Positions 24,577 to 33,054 of a stretch of 44,545 nucleotides of DNA are shown piece by piece. Origin of the DNA: Chitinophagaceae bacterium (GTDB taxonomy: Bacteria; Bacteroidota; Bacteroidia; Chitinophagales; REEL01); contig REEL01000083.1 in assembly GCA_007695095.1 (NCBI GenBank), forward strand, positions 1 through 44,545. The letters run 5' to 3'. A model generated the notes under the pieces. That model made no database searches. It was not told the origin of the DNA and saw nothing but the letters and a program-made list of their open reading frames with translations. The translations under genes and the position numbers were made by a program. Numbering within the stretch: position 1 is the first letter of the stretch; each line of letters begins with the position of its first letter.

Positions 24577-24647
24577 CCTGTTTTGTGCAATGGGTTACCT
24601 AGTTTTAAATTTTTAATTTCATGGAGTAGTTTTTTAATTTGCTGCAT
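24504..24647 (-). pseudogene. Truncated VOC-family protein fragment
   Basis: An open frame of 47 codons encodes only a VOC C-terminus: LGNPLHKTGESFYFEDPDKH, then VGEIVKKGKWGD. It parallels the intact neighbour's FESFYFEDPEKHVGEIVMKGMWGD-type ending (here cut to motif level). The first 20 residues (MQQIKKLLHEIKNLKLGNPL) look like a different VOC subfamily. The N-terminal betaalphabetabetabeta unit is absent, so no metal site can form. The stop overlaps the hydrolase stop. The 3' part is nearly identical to the intact gene, so recent duplication or gene conversion is likely. Confidence 0.7.
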
Positions 24648-24684
24648 GCATCTACAAACATTCACTGAATCAGGGTTTTAAAAT

Positions 24685-24785
24685 AATAGAACATTCGAAC
24701 AATCGAATAGTGAAGTAAAAATGAAAGAAACGGGTTAATTTTAGTAACGTTCTGATTTCTGATTTCTTCATTCAAATGTTCTATT
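24685..24785. repeat. Inverted repeat between VOC copies
   Basis: AATAGAACATTCGAA (24685-24699) and TTCAAATGTTCTATT (24771-24785) are complementary at 14 of 15 positions, about 70 bases apart. The pair occupies the spacer between the VOC fragment and the intact VOC gene. Confidence 0.5.
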
Positions 24786-24791
24786 GTTCAA

Positions 24792-24872
24792 ATTAACCAT
24801 TAATCTCCCCACATACCTTTCATAACAATTTCGCCTACATGTTTTTCTGGGTCTTCAAAGTAGAATGATTCA
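24792..24872. repeat. Duplicated VOC 3' segment, copy 2
   Basis: This is the 3' end of the intact VOC gene plus eight flanking bases. It matches 24496-24576 at 77 of 81 positions. Confidence 0.85.
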
Positions 24873-25198
24873 AACCCTCTCCCCCATTTTTCTTCATGAA
24901 TTATGGGAATATTCTTCTTTTGAAAAAAAGCTTTCCACTGCAAATATTCTTCTTTTTTACATTCCAATGCATAGTGCATTTTACCTTCTCCAAAATGAGG
25001 AGGTAAATTCTTATCTTCTTTTGTACTTTCAGAAATAAAACACAGTAAAACACTTTCTCCGGCACGAAAAAAAATATGTCTGTTTTCCACTTCAGTAATC
25101 ACCGGAAGTCCGAGTTTTTTATGATAAAAGTCTTTTGTAGCGCTTAAGTCTTTAACATATAAGCAAGTTTCTTTTACTTTTGTAAATGATAAGTTCAT
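24800..25198 (-). CDS. VOC family (glyoxalase-like) protein
   Basis: The product is 132 aa, a complete two-module vicinal oxygen chelate fold. Module one has TCLYVKDLSATKDFYHKKLG and FFRAGESVLLCF; module two has MHYALECKKEEYLQWKAFF and ESFYFEDPEKHVGEIV. Candidate metal ligands are the His in KMHYALE and the Glu in HVGEIV. The family includes glyoxalase I, fosfomycin-modifying enzymes and dioxygenases; the sequence alone does not choose. It is transcribed leftward from a gap shared with the divergent SDR gene. Confidence 0.85.
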   Translation of the reverse strand: MNLSFTKVKETCLYVKDLSATKDFYHKKLGLPVITEVENRHIFFRAGESVLLCFISESTKEDKNLPPHFGEGKMHYALECKKEEYLQWKAFFQKKNIPIIHEEKWGRGFESFYFEDPEKHVGEIVMKGMWGD

Positions 25199-25285
25199 AA
25201 TTAACGATTCTTTTGTTTTAAAACTAAACCAAGCAGGGATTGTTAGCCCTATGATTTTAATTTCAAGTTATAAAAAAAATACGAA

Positions 25286-25972
25286 ATGACTAAAACAGCA
25301 ATAGTAACCGGAAGTAGTAAAGGCATAGGCTTTAAAGTGACAGAATTATTCCTGAAAGAAGGATATAAAGTTGCGGGCTGGAGCAGAAGTAAAACAAAAA
25401 TTGACCATAAAAACTTCATCCACATTGACACGGATATGGGTGATGAAAAATCTGTATTAAAAGCTCTTGAAAGCAGTAAAGCATTTTTAGGTGATGCCTT
25501 AAGTGTATTAATAAATAATGCAGGCTTAGGCTATTTCTCCAAAACAGAAGAGATGTCTTCTCAGCAATGGCTTGAAATGTTTAACACTAATGTCCATGGA
25601 ATATTTTATGCCACCAAAGCGGCAATTCCTTACATGCGCAAAGCCGGAGGCGGACACATTTTCAATATTGCATCTATAGCCGGACTCACAGGAGTTCAGG
25701 AAGGTGCCGGATATTCGGCAACAAAATTTGCGGTCAGAGGTTTTTCAGAATCTTTATTCAAGGAAGTCAGAAAAGACAACATCAAAGTAAGCTGTATTTA
25801 TCCCGGCTCTGTAAATACTGAATTTTTCAGGCATGTAGATTCTGTAAAAGCAAATGACACCATGCTTTGGCCAGAAGATGTAGCCGATATGATTCTATAT
25901 TTTATCAACACTCCGGGAAATTTTTTACCGGTTAATATCGAAATTCGCCCAATGGCTGCCAAATACAATTAA
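25286..25972 (+). CDS. Short-chain dehydrogenase/reductase
   Basis: The product is 228 aa, a classical SDR. The NAD(P)-binding motif is TGSSKGIGF at the N-terminus, NNAG follows near residue 80, Ser in FNIASIAG near 130, and YSATKFAV gives the catalytic Tyr-x3-Lys. The GWSRSK turn after the first strand, with Arg and Lys, favours NADP over NAD. PGSVNTEF is the usual post-catalytic loop. The substrate is unknown. It is divergent from the VOC gene and about 100 bases before pdhB. Confidence 0.92.
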   Translation: MTKTAIVTGSSKGIGFKVTELFLKEGYKVAGWSRSKTKIDHKNFIHIDTDMGDEKSVLKALESSKAFLGDALSVLINNAGLGYFSKTEEMSSQQWLEMFNTNVHGIFYATKAAIPYMRKAGGGHIFNIASIAGLTGVQEGAGYSATKFAVRGFSESLFKEVRKDNIKVSCIYPGSVNTEFFRHVDSVKANDTMLWPEDVADMILYFINTPGNFLPVNIEIRPMAAKYN

Positions 25973-25978
25973 ATCATT

Positions 25979-25986
25979 TATATTTG
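25979..25986 (+). promoter_or_regulatory. Predicted -7 box for pdhB
   Basis: TATATTTG fits TAnnTTTG and lies seven bases past the SDR stop, about 89 bases before the pdhB start. It suggests pdhB has its own promoter. Confidence 0.45.
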
Positions 25987-26074
25987 CATGAATTTTAAAT
26001 AAAAAACTAAGTATTTAATTGCCGATTTAGATACTCATGTTTATCTAAAGTACACAATACAAATAGAACGAATA

Positions 26075-27058
26075 ATGAAAAAAGTCAGACTAAGAGAAGC
26101 TATTAGAGAAGCAATGGAAGAAGAAATGCGCAGAGATGAGTTAGTATTTCTAATGGGTGAAGAAGTTGCTGAGTATAATGGTGCATACAAAGTCAGCGAA
26201 GGTATGCTGGACGAATTTGGAGCTAAAAGAATTATTGACACCCCAATTTCAGAATTAGGTTTTGCCGGTTTAGGAGTTGGTGCTGCAATGAACGGATTGC
26301 GACCGATAGTTGAATTTATGACATTTAACTTTGCTGTTTTAGCTTTTGATCAAATTGTAAACTCAGCTGCTAAAATGTTGGCTATGACGGGTGGTGAATT
26401 TAAGTGTCCCATAGTTTTCAGAGGCCCCAGTGGTTCTGCCGGTCAGTTGGGCGCGCAACACTCCCAAAGTTTTGAAAGCTGGATGGCTAATACGCCCGGC
26501 CTTAAAGTAATTTCTATTTCTAATCCTTATGATGCCAAAGGGCTTCTAAAATCTGCTATCAGAGATGAAGACCCGGTGATTTTTATGGAATCTGAGGTAA
26601 TGTATTCTGATACCGGCGAAATTCCTGAAGAGGAATATCTGATCCCAATTGGCAAAGCAGATATTAAGCAAGAGGGTTCTGATGTAACTATTGTTTCTTT
26701 TAACAAAATGGTTAAAGTAGCACTTGATGCAGCAAAAGAACTGAAAAAAGACGGCATAAGTGCTGAAGTTATAGACTTAAGAACAATACGTCCTCTCGAT
26801 TATGAAACGATTCTCAAATCTGTAAAAAAGACAAACAGAATCATAGTAGTTGAAGAAGCCTGGCCTTTTGGAGCTGTTTCTACTGAAATTGCATACAGCG
26901 TTCAGCGACTGGCATTTGATTATATGGATGCACCTTTAATCAGAGTTAATACTGCAGACACACCATTGCATTATGCCCCGACTCATGTGAAAGCATTTTT
27001 ACCTGATGTTGAAAAAGTTGTGAAAGCGGTTAAAGAAGTAATGTATATCAAAAAGTAA
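26075..27058 (+). CDS. pdhB: Pyruvate dehydrogenase E1 component, beta subunit
   Basis: The product is 327 aa, the length of the stand-alone beta chain of the alpha2beta2 E1. It binds thiamine diphosphate jointly with E1 alpha. Seen: REAMEEEMRRDELVFLMGEE, with the ThDP-contacting Glu in this region; TPISELGFAGLGVGAAMNGL; QLGAQHSQSFESW, with the active-site His; and the C-terminal domain PLDYETILKSVKKTNRIIVV. It acts in conversion of pyruvate to acetyl-CoA. The alpha subunit, E2 and E3 genes are not in this window, so the complex is encoded in pieces. A 2-oxoisovalerate E1 beta is the close alternative. Confidence 0.92.
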   Translation: MKKVRLREAIREAMEEEMRRDELVFLMGEEVAEYNGAYKVSEGMLDEFGAKRIIDTPISELGFAGLGVGAAMNGLRPIVEFMTFNFAVLAFDQIVNSAAKMLAMTGGEFKCPIVFRGPSGSAGQLGAQHSQSFESWMANTPGLKVISISNPYDAKGLLKSAIRDEDPVIFMESEVMYSDTGEIPEEEYLIPIGKADIKQEGSDVTIVSFNKMVKVALDAAKELKKDGISAEVIDLRTIRPLDYETILKSVKKTNRIIVVEEAWPFGAVSTEIAYSVQRLAFDYMDAPLIRVNTADTPLHYAPTHVKAFLPDVEKVVKAVKEVMYIKK

Positions 27059-27064
27059 AACGCT

Positions 27065-28138
27065 TTAGGGTATAAATACAGATTTGACTGATTGCATTCC
27101 ACTTTTCGTTTGAAAATGTAGATAATAAACTCCTGAAGTCTGTAGTGAGTTGAGATCAATTTTATAATCTGAGCGATTTAAGACTTGGTAGTCTTTTACT
27201 TTTCTGCCACTAACATCATAGATATTTAATTTAATTTTTTCATTAGTATTCTTTAATGAAATGTGTGCAATATTTTCATGCACATAAAAATGATCTATGA
27301 AATCATTGGGGCTGTTAACATTATTAACATTGATTTCCTTATATCGAACTAAAGTAACTTGTTCATTCCCACCGGCTTGAGCTGATTGAGTTAAAACTTC
27401 AAAAACCGGTAAATTATAGCTTTCTGCATACCATCGATAAGAAGTTTCCAGTCTGGCAGGCGGACTAAAAGGAAATCCTATCACATAATTAAAAATACTG
27501 TCTTTTACTAAAACTGTTGTTGTTACTTTTAAAACCTCAACACTGACGTTATTCGGTAAAATAAGCTGCCCATAGGCATCAACTTCAGATGAACTTTCTC
27601 TTTGCTGCTGCCAATAAGCTAAAGATGGAATATCAACGTCGGCAGTGCTCTCACTTGACCATTGATTAGAAAAAGTTAAGGGAAATTCAAGTATAACCTC
27701 AGGATTATCATATCTGGCTGTTATAGGAATTGAGTTTATCAAAAAAGCAAAACCCATATCTAAAAATGCATCATTAGAAGTATGATAAAAAATATAGGAA
27801 TCATCAATATCAAAGCCGGGTCCCGGGAAATCAAATGCCGGATTTTCTCTGGCGATATTTGAAATAGGTGGAGAAATAGGATTTGTAAATGCCGGATAGA
27901 ACTGAAAAGGGACAGAAAACGAGCTCAGGTAAACCTCAGAAACATCATCTACTGCAACAACTGTTGAGAAATCCCACACTATATTTTGTCCGGCAGCCTT
28001 ATAGTCAATTGCAAACACCTGACCGGCTTCTTTAAAATCAAAAACCTCAGATGCTGACGGAGCTGCAAAAGGAATAACTATTTGTGCCTGTATTCTCTCA
28101 ATCGAAAAAAATATAAATATTAAAAATATAAACCTCAT
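27065..28138 (-). CDS. T9SS-exported protein, hypothetical
   Basis: The product is 357 aa. A signal peptide (about 1-18, ending IQAQ) is followed by a beta-rich body of some 260 residues with no recognised domain; IVWDFSTV, PLTFSNQWSSES and ETSYRWYAESYNLPVFEV are typical of uncharacterised Bacteroidota surface proteins. The C-terminal 75 residues form a type A T9SS sorting domain (LNIYDVSGRKVKDYQV, LNSLQTSGVYYLHFQTKSG, SVKSVFIP). It ends six bases from the convergent pdhB stop without an obvious terminator between them. The role is unknown. Confidence 0.8.
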   Translation of the reverse strand: MRFIFLIFIFFSIERIQAQIVIPFAAPSASEVFDFKEAGQVFAIDYKAAGQNIVWDFSTVVAVDDVSEVYLSSFSVPFQFYPAFTNPISPPISNIARENPAFDFPGPGFDIDDSYIFYHTSNDAFLDMGFAFLINSIPITARYDNPEVILEFPLTFSNQWSSESTADVDIPSLAYWQQQRESSSEVDAYGQLILPNNVSVEVLKVTTTVLVKDSIFNYVIGFPFSPPARLETSYRWYAESYNLPVFEVLTQSAQAGGNEQVTLVRYKEINVNNVNSPNDFIDHFYVHENIAHISLKNTNEKIKLNIYDVSGRKVKDYQVLNRSDYKIDLNSLQTSGVYYLHFQTKSGMQSVKSVFIP

Positions 28139-28236
28139 TAACTAATAAATACTTTAAATAACAAGTATAGACAAAAAAATAGAAATATTTGTTTATCAAA
28201 CAGACTTTATGAAACTATAGCAAATTTAAAAAATAA

Positions 28237-28276
28237 AATAGCGGAAGAACATCAAATTTGATATCCTTCCGCTATT
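28237..28276. terminator. Bidirectional terminator after the lipoprotein gene
   Basis: AATAGCGGAAG (28237-28247) and CTTCCGCTATT (28266-28276) are perfect complements around an 18-base loop, with A- and T-rich flanks, 24 bases past the lipoprotein stop at 28300. Confidence 0.8.
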
Positions 28277-28299
28277 AAAATGAAACAAGCTTTACTATA

Positions 28300-29466
28300 T
28301 TAAGGTAATTCTACATCACCTAATTCATTACCAAAAAAGGTATTATTTCCTAAATCTTCATATACTCCATCATTATTTCTAACTCTCAAGCCATAGCGTG
28401 CACTATTACTGACAGTAGAGTTGCCCATTTTCAGGAATCCACTTCCATTAATGTGTACATTTGCATTTCCGGCATTAGCAGAATTTCCACCACCATAAGA
28501 AATGTCTACATACTGAAATTCATTTGATGGGTTGTTTGAGTTATCAATTCTTATATAATCCCAGTAACCTTTTGCTTCCTGTTCTCCGGTTACCGTAATA
28601 ATATTATCGGGATTACCAATCATACTAATAGAACCACTACTTGAAATATTTAATCTGGCTGAAGGCCCCATAAGTATAGTAGTACCGGGCTCTATAGTAA
28701 GCGCTGCACTCATGTTAGTAGTACCTTTAAGGTTTATCGGGCCGACAGTATTTTTTACCGTAAAGGGAACATCAATACTTGAACCACCCACCTCAATAGA
28801 ATTATAAGTATTGTTGCCCACAAAATTATTACTACCATCAATACCGGATACTTGTCTCAGTGAAGCCAAGCTAATTGGGTGTAATTGGCAATTATCAATT
28901 TTATTATTTGAAAAATCATTTAACCTTCCATCAACCTGACGAATACGAATGCCATAACGGGCACTGTTTGTAACCTCAGAATGTTGCATAACCAATTGTG
29001 AGTTCCCTTGTAAAAATACAGCTGCATTTCCTGCATTGGCAGAATTCCCTCCTCCATTTCGAATTATTGTATGTATCAGCTTGTTATTGGGGTTATTTGA
29101 GTTATCAAAGCGTATGTAATCCCAATATCCCGGAGTAGGTGCTTCTCCATCAAAAACAATCGGCAAATCAGATGTACCAACTGCCGCAAGTGATCCGCCA
29201 CTTCTAACATTAATTCTTGCACTGGCATTCATTCTAATTCGAACTCCCGGTTCAATAGTTACGGCAGCATCTAAATTCCATGTACCGGATACATAATAAT
29301 CATATGCCGTTGCACTTTGAAATCGATTGTCCAATGTAAGCGGAACATCTTGTGTCCCTGATAATTCAATGGGCGTACCGGTGGTAGGTAGGTCATCTTC
29401 ATCATCTTTTTGACATGATAAAAATAATACACTTAACAGTAATAATAAAATAGAAAAATTCTTCAT
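28300..29466 (-). CDS. Beta-helix-like repeat lipoprotein (paralogue A)
   Basis: The product is 388 aa. A signal ending VLFLSCQKDD gives lipid attachment at about Cys18, followed by an acidic linker. The body has two similar halves: each has a TIEPGxxIxM-x-ASARIN strand block, then GYWDYIRFDNSNNPNN or GYWDYIRIDNSNNPSN, then a block with RNGGGNSANAGNA or SYGGGNSANAGNA, then SARYGIRIR or SARYGLRVR. Such stacked Asn-rich strands fit a right-handed parallel beta-helix. No catalytic residues are apparent, so binding or structural use at the cell surface is the guess. The next gene upstream is a paralogue of exactly the same length. Both have a TAnnTTTG box and a terminator of their own. Confidence 0.75.
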   Translation of the reverse strand: MKNFSILLLLLSVLFLSCQKDDEDDLPTTGTPIELSGTQDVPLTLDNRFQSATAYDYYVSGTWNLDAAVTIEPGVRIRMNASARINVRSGGSLAAVGTSDLPIVFDGEAPTPGYWDYIRFDNSNNPNNKLIHTIIRNGGGNSANAGNAAVFLQGNSQLVMQHSEVTNSARYGIRIRQVDGRLNDFSNNKIDNCQLHPISLASLRQVSGIDGSNNFVGNNTYNSIEVGGSSIDVPFTVKNTVGPINLKGTTNMSAALTIEPGTTILMGPSARLNISSSGSISMIGNPDNIITVTGEQEAKGYWDYIRIDNSNNPSNEFQYVDISYGGGNSANAGNANVHINGSGFLKMGNSTVSNSARYGLRVRNNDGVYEDLGNNTFFGNELGDVELP

Positions 29467-29497
29467 GTTTTATGTTTTTAGTTTTAAAATCCAATGA

Positions 29498-29505
29498 CAA
29501 AGGTA
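29498..29505 (-). promoter_or_regulatory. Predicted -7 box for lipoprotein paralogue A
   Basis: Minus strand TACCTTTG is a perfect TAnnTTTG box, 31 bases before the start codon. No clear -33 TTTG was seen. Confidence 0.5.
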
Positions 29506-29628
29506 CAATCTAATGAGTAAACTAAAAATACATTATTATCTATTTGTGATGAAAACAATTTTTATTCCTGCATAAACCATCTAAATTAGTTTATTAAATG
29601 CTTTATATTGTTTGTAAGTTTCAATAAA

Positions 29629-29664
29629 AAAGTGGGAACCTGTAAATTAACAAGCTCCCACTTT
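29629..29664 (-). terminator. Terminator after lipoprotein paralogue B
   Basis: AAAGTGGGA (29629-29637) and TCCCACTTT (29656-29664) pair perfectly around an 18-base loop, 25 bases past the paralogue B stop. A T run follows on the minus strand. Confidence 0.8.
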
Positions 29665-29688
29665 AAACTAAAAACATAAACCTTAAAA

Positions 29689-30855
29689 CTAAGGCAAACT
29701 GATGTCACCTAATAAATTTCCCGTAAAAGTATTGTTTCCTTCATCTACAAAGTTTCCGTTTTGATTACGAACCTTAACTCCGTATTGCTCACTGTAATTA
29801 ACAGAAGAATTTCCCATTTTAACATAACCTCCGCCATTTACAAAAATAATGGCATCAGCAAATGCACCGGAAGGGCCACCGCCACCATACGAAACATCTA
29901 CATACTGCAATTCATTTAATGAATAATTTGAATTGTTAAAGCGAATATAATCCCAATAACCGGGCATTTCTTCACGACCTGTAAAAGTTATTCTATTGTT
30001 TTCTGTTCCTATCATATTGAGTGATGCATCCTGAGTAACCTCAATTCTTGAAGAAGGCCCCATCAAAAATTCAGAACCGGCATCAACACTTACAGCAGCT
30101 TTTAAATAGGTAAGTCCGTTCAAAATAATCGGACCATTCACTTTAGGAATACTAAGTGGTGATTCAATGTGAGCTCCTTCAACAGAAATAGCTTCATAAG
30201 TGTTATTGCTCACAAATATTGAGGTTTCATCAAATGTTGCTATCTGGGCAATGCTGGCAAGCTTAATTGGGTACTGCTGGCAATGACTAATTGTATTATT
30301 TTTAAAATCCTGAACAATCCCACTACTAAAATTGACTTTAAAGCCATTCGTTGCACTATGGGAGATTTCAGAGTTTTTTAATGTTAAACGGGAATCATTA
30401 TTCACAAAAACTGCAGCATCAGTAAAAGAAGTAGAATATCCACCACCATATCTTATTATGGTATGCGATAAAATGTTATTGACACTGTTAGAGTGGTCAA
30501 AACGAATGTAATCCCAATATCCTGCCACCGGCTCCGAGCCGATAAAAAGTATTGGCTCGTCTTCAGTACCTTCTGCTGTTAAAATCCCACCTTCTGCCAC
30601 ATTAATTCTGGCTCCGGAAGACATTTCAATTCTCACACCCGGTTCAACTATCACATGAGCCCGTAATAGCCAGGTAGATTCTACTATGTAGTCAGACGCA
30701 TTCGGATCTGAAAAACGATTTTCAAGTGTTCTGGGCTCTTCTTGCCAACCCGTTAAAACAATTGGTTCACCGCTGCTTGGCAAGTCATCATTATCCTTTT
30801 TACAGGAAGAAACTAGTACACTGAGTACTAAAATTAGAAATAAGTAATTTTTCAT
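29689..30855 (-). CDS. Beta-helix-like repeat lipoprotein (paralogue B)
   Basis: The product is 388 aa from the ATG at 30855, which starts the lipoprotein signal MKNYLFLILVLSVLVSSCKK; an upstream ATG at 30906 would add 17 residues with no export role and was rejected, also because the -7 box lies between the two. It has the same two-half plan as its neighbour: ARINVAEGG ... GYWDYIRFDHSNSVNN ... YGGGYS in the first half and SRIEVTQDA ... GYWDYIRFNNSNYSLN ... YGGGG in the second. It ends GNLLGDISLP where paralogue A ends GNELGDVELP. Tandem duplication is evident, with the copies now well diverged. The two may have different ligands. The gene follows the response regulator in the same direction, 106 bases downstream of it. 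Confidence 0.75.
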   Translation of the reverse strand: MKNYLFLILVLSVLVSSCKKDNDDLPSSGEPIVLTGWQEEPRTLENRFSDPNASDYIVESTWLLRAHVIVEPGVRIEMSSGARINVAEGGILTAEGTEDEPILFIGSEPVAGYWDYIRFDHSNSVNNILSHTIIRYGGGYSTSFTDAAVFVNNDSRLTLKNSEISHSATNGFKVNFSSGIVQDFKNNTISHCQQYPIKLASIAQIATFDETSIFVSNNTYEAISVEGAHIESPLSIPKVNGPIILNGLTYLKAAVSVDAGSEFLMGPSSRIEVTQDASLNMIGTENNRITFTGREEMPGYWDYIRFNNSNYSLNELQYVDVSYGGGGPSGAFADAIIFVNGGGYVKMGNSSVNYSEQYGVKVRNQNGNFVDEGNNTFTGNLLGDISLP

Positions 30856-30880
30856 GAGTATATAATTTTTGATTTGACAG

Positions 30881-30888
30881 CAAAAGTA
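30881..30888 (-). promoter_or_regulatory. Predicted -7 box for lipoprotein paralogue B
   Basis: Minus strand TACTTTTG matches TAnnTTTG and lies 25 bases before the ATG at 30855, which supports that start over the longer one. Confidence 0.5.
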
Positions 30889-30961
30889 GACCCTGCTGTT
30901 AATCAAAAAAAATACAAAAAAAACCTATTTGTGATAAACGGCTATATTAAATATAATAAAA

Positions 30962-32320
30962 TTAAACATCCATCTCTTTGAGCATTCTATATATCGTAGA
31001 TTTACCTATTTCTAATTTTTGAGCTACTTTCTTAATGTCGCCGTTATACTTTTTTAGATAAAAGTTTAGAATACGGTTACTATATTCTTTCATGGTCATT
31101 TCTTCTTTGAGCAAATCTTCAACCATATGATCTTCCGAAAATGAAATATCCTCCGGTTCAATATCTTTACCATTAATCATCACGGCTGCCAATTCAATTA
31201 TAGCCTTTAACTCCCTTACATTACCGGGATAGTGGTAGCGTAACAATTTTTTCTTAGCCTTTGAACTAATCACAGGTAAATCAATATTATTTTGTTTGCA
31301 AAATTCAATTAGAAAAAATTGTGCTAACAGCAAAATATCATTTCCTCTCTCTCTCAATGGTGGCAGGTATACCGGTAAACCCATCAATCTGTAATATAAA
31401 TCTTCCCGAAAATTTCCTCTTTTTACCTCTTCTTTTAAATCTCTGTTTGTAGCTACAATAAATCTGGTATTAAAAGGGATAATTTTATTACTGCCAATTC
31501 TAGAAAACTCTCTTTCCTGTATGGCTCGCAATAGTTTTGCCTGAAGCGAAAAATCCATTTCACCTATTTCATCGAGAAATAATGTGCCATTATTTGCTTC
31601 TTCAAATTTACCTATTCTTAATGAGGAAGCTCCTGTAAATGCACCTCTTTCATGACCAAATAACTCAGATTCCAATAGCTCATTAGGTATGGCCGCAACA
31701 TTTACCGGAACAAAAGGTCCTTTTTTCTGATTTGAATTATAGTGTATGGACTTTGCAACTAATTCTTTACCTGTTCCCGTTTCTCCGTAAATAGTTACAT
31801 TAATATTTGTCTGTACTGCTTTATCTAATAGATCAAATACTTTTTTCATTGGCGCACTGTTTCCCATTATAGTATTTGAAAACACATACTTATCGGATAG
31901 CTCTCTTCTTGCCTTTTCTAACTCCTTAACTAATAAAGAGTTTTTGTAAATATTATTAATTATGTTTAATAAGCGATCTTTTGTCTGACTATCTTTTGTA
32001 ATATAATCATACGCACCACCCTGCTTTACCAGGTTTACGGCAACTGAAATATCTTTTTGACCCGATAAAATTATCACGTTAATATCCTTATCGTGTTTAT
32101 TGATTTTTTCAAGTACATCCTCCCCCTTCATGTCCGGCAAAGAATAATCCAAAGTAATAACCAATGGATTTAAATGAAGATTATTTATACACTCCTTACC
32201 ACTTTCAAATATATGAACTTCATGTTCGGGATTCATCTCAAAAAGATACTTTAGCATTCTGGCGTAGCCGGTATCATCTTCTACTATGAAAATTACTTTT
32301 GAATACTCCTCAGACTTCAT
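30962..32320 (-). CDS. NtrC-family sigma-54-dependent response regulator
   Basis: The product is 452 aa with three domains. A receiver domain (1-120) has the acidic pocket near 14-16 (VEDD), the phospho-acceptor Asp58 in ITLDYSLPDM and Lys109 in DYITKD. A sigma-54-interacting AAA+ domain (about 150-385) has Walker A GETGTGKE (179-186), the sigma-54 contact loop GAFTGA (226-231) and Walker B LFLDEIGEM. A Fis-type HTH ends the protein (DIKKVAQKLEIGKSTIYRML). It would activate sigma-54 promoters after phosphorylation. No histidine kinase is nearby, but an HPt gene lies 76 bases upstream in the same direction, so a phosphorelay is likely. Targets are unknown. Confidence 0.93.
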   Translation of the reverse strand: MKSEEYSKVIFIVEDDTGYARMLKYLFEMNPEHEVHIFESGKECINNLHLNPLVITLDYSLPDMKGEDVLEKINKHDKDINVIILSGQKDISVAVNLVKQGGAYDYITKDSQTKDRLLNIINNIYKNSLLVKELEKARRELSDKYVFSNTIMGNSAPMKKVFDLLDKAVQTNINVTIYGETGTGKELVAKSIHYNSNQKKGPFVPVNVAAIPNELLESELFGHERGAFTGASSLRIGKFEEANNGTLFLDEIGEMDFSLQAKLLRAIQEREFSRIGSNKIIPFNTRFIVATNRDLKEEVKRGNFREDLYYRLMGLPVYLPPLRERGNDILLLAQFFLIEFCKQNNIDLPVISSKAKKKLLRYHYPGNVRELKAIIELAAVMINGKDIEPEDISFSEDHMVEDLLKEEMTMKEYSNRILNFYLKKYNGDIKKVAQKLEIGKSTIYRMLKEMDV

Positions 32321-32350
32321 TTTCTCCTGGTTTTTTTTTAACTAATTCAA

Positions 32351-32358
32351 CAAAAGTA
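32351..32358 (-). promoter_or_regulatory. Predicted -7 box for the response regulator
   Basis: Minus strand TACTTTTG is a perfect TAnnTTTG box, 30 bases before the start. It lies in the 76-bp gap after the HPt gene, so the regulator may be transcribed on its own as well. Confidence 0.5.
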
Positions 32359-32396
32359 TAAAAAATCAACTGTACTCCTCAGTCATATAGTTTCCT

Positions 32397-32744
32397 CTAG
32401 CTTAACTTTTTAAGACAAATCTCAATACATTCCATCTGCTTGCTTAATTTCTTTGAGAACCTTTCCGAAAAATTATTCTCGGACAATTCGGCTTCCAATT
32501 CATTATTTATATCAACTAAGGCAGAAACACCTATAGAACGCAAACTTGATTTAAATCTGTGTATCAAAAATAAAGCTGCCTTCTTATCTTCATTGCTTAT
32601 TGCTCTTTTAATTTCTTTTTTGAAAATTTCAAAACTCTCATTAAATATACTTAGCATTTCAGCTTTAAAAACAAGTGGATTTCTTGTAAAAGTAGAGAAA
32701 AAATCATCTATTTCCGTTAAAGTTTCGTCTATACACGTTTTCAT
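32397..32744 (-). CDS. Histidine phosphotransfer (HPt) domain protein
   Basis: The product is 115 aa, one helical HPt domain. The phosphorylation site is His62 in FLIHRFKSSLRSIGV, a good match to the HxxKxS pattern of HPt helices. Preceding and following helices (FNESFEIFKKEIKRAI; VDINNELEAELSE) complete the four-helix bundle. HPt proteins shuttle phosphoryl groups from a hybrid kinase to a response regulator; the sigma-54 regulator 76 bases downstream is the obvious partner. No kinase is in the window. Confidence 0.85.
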   Translation of the reverse strand: MKTCIDETLTEIDDFFSTFTRNPLVFKAEMLSIFNESFEIFKKEIKRAISNEDKKAALFLIHRFKSSLRSIGVSALVDINNELEAELSENNFSERFSKKLSKQMECIEICLKKLS

Positions 32745-33054
32745 TTTTAAAAATATTCTACTTCAATAAAATATGCATATGTTTTATTTATAAACAATGA
32801 ATTCTTTCGTCCTTAAAAATTGAGTTCCTTATTAGTTTAAATACCTCATATAAACCATCTGACACTCACAAATATATACTCTTAGACAATGAAAACTTAA
32901 AGTTAATTTAATTTTTAGTCCAAAATGTAAAATTTTTAGGTATTTTAACCGTGTATTATTACATAAGAAAGTTAATTTACAACAAGTTTATCCATATTTA
33001 AGTTGACTTTGATTTTAGAAAAAATATTTAATTTTAACTCAAACAATAAGAGAA
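32745..33054. other. AT-rich intergenic region between divergent genes
   Basis: This 310-bp gap separates the leftward HPt gene from the rightward lipoprotein gene, so both promoters should lie here. It is very AT-rich with no convincing TAnnTTTG box, hairpin or open frame. I see nothing else in it. Confidence 0.5.
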
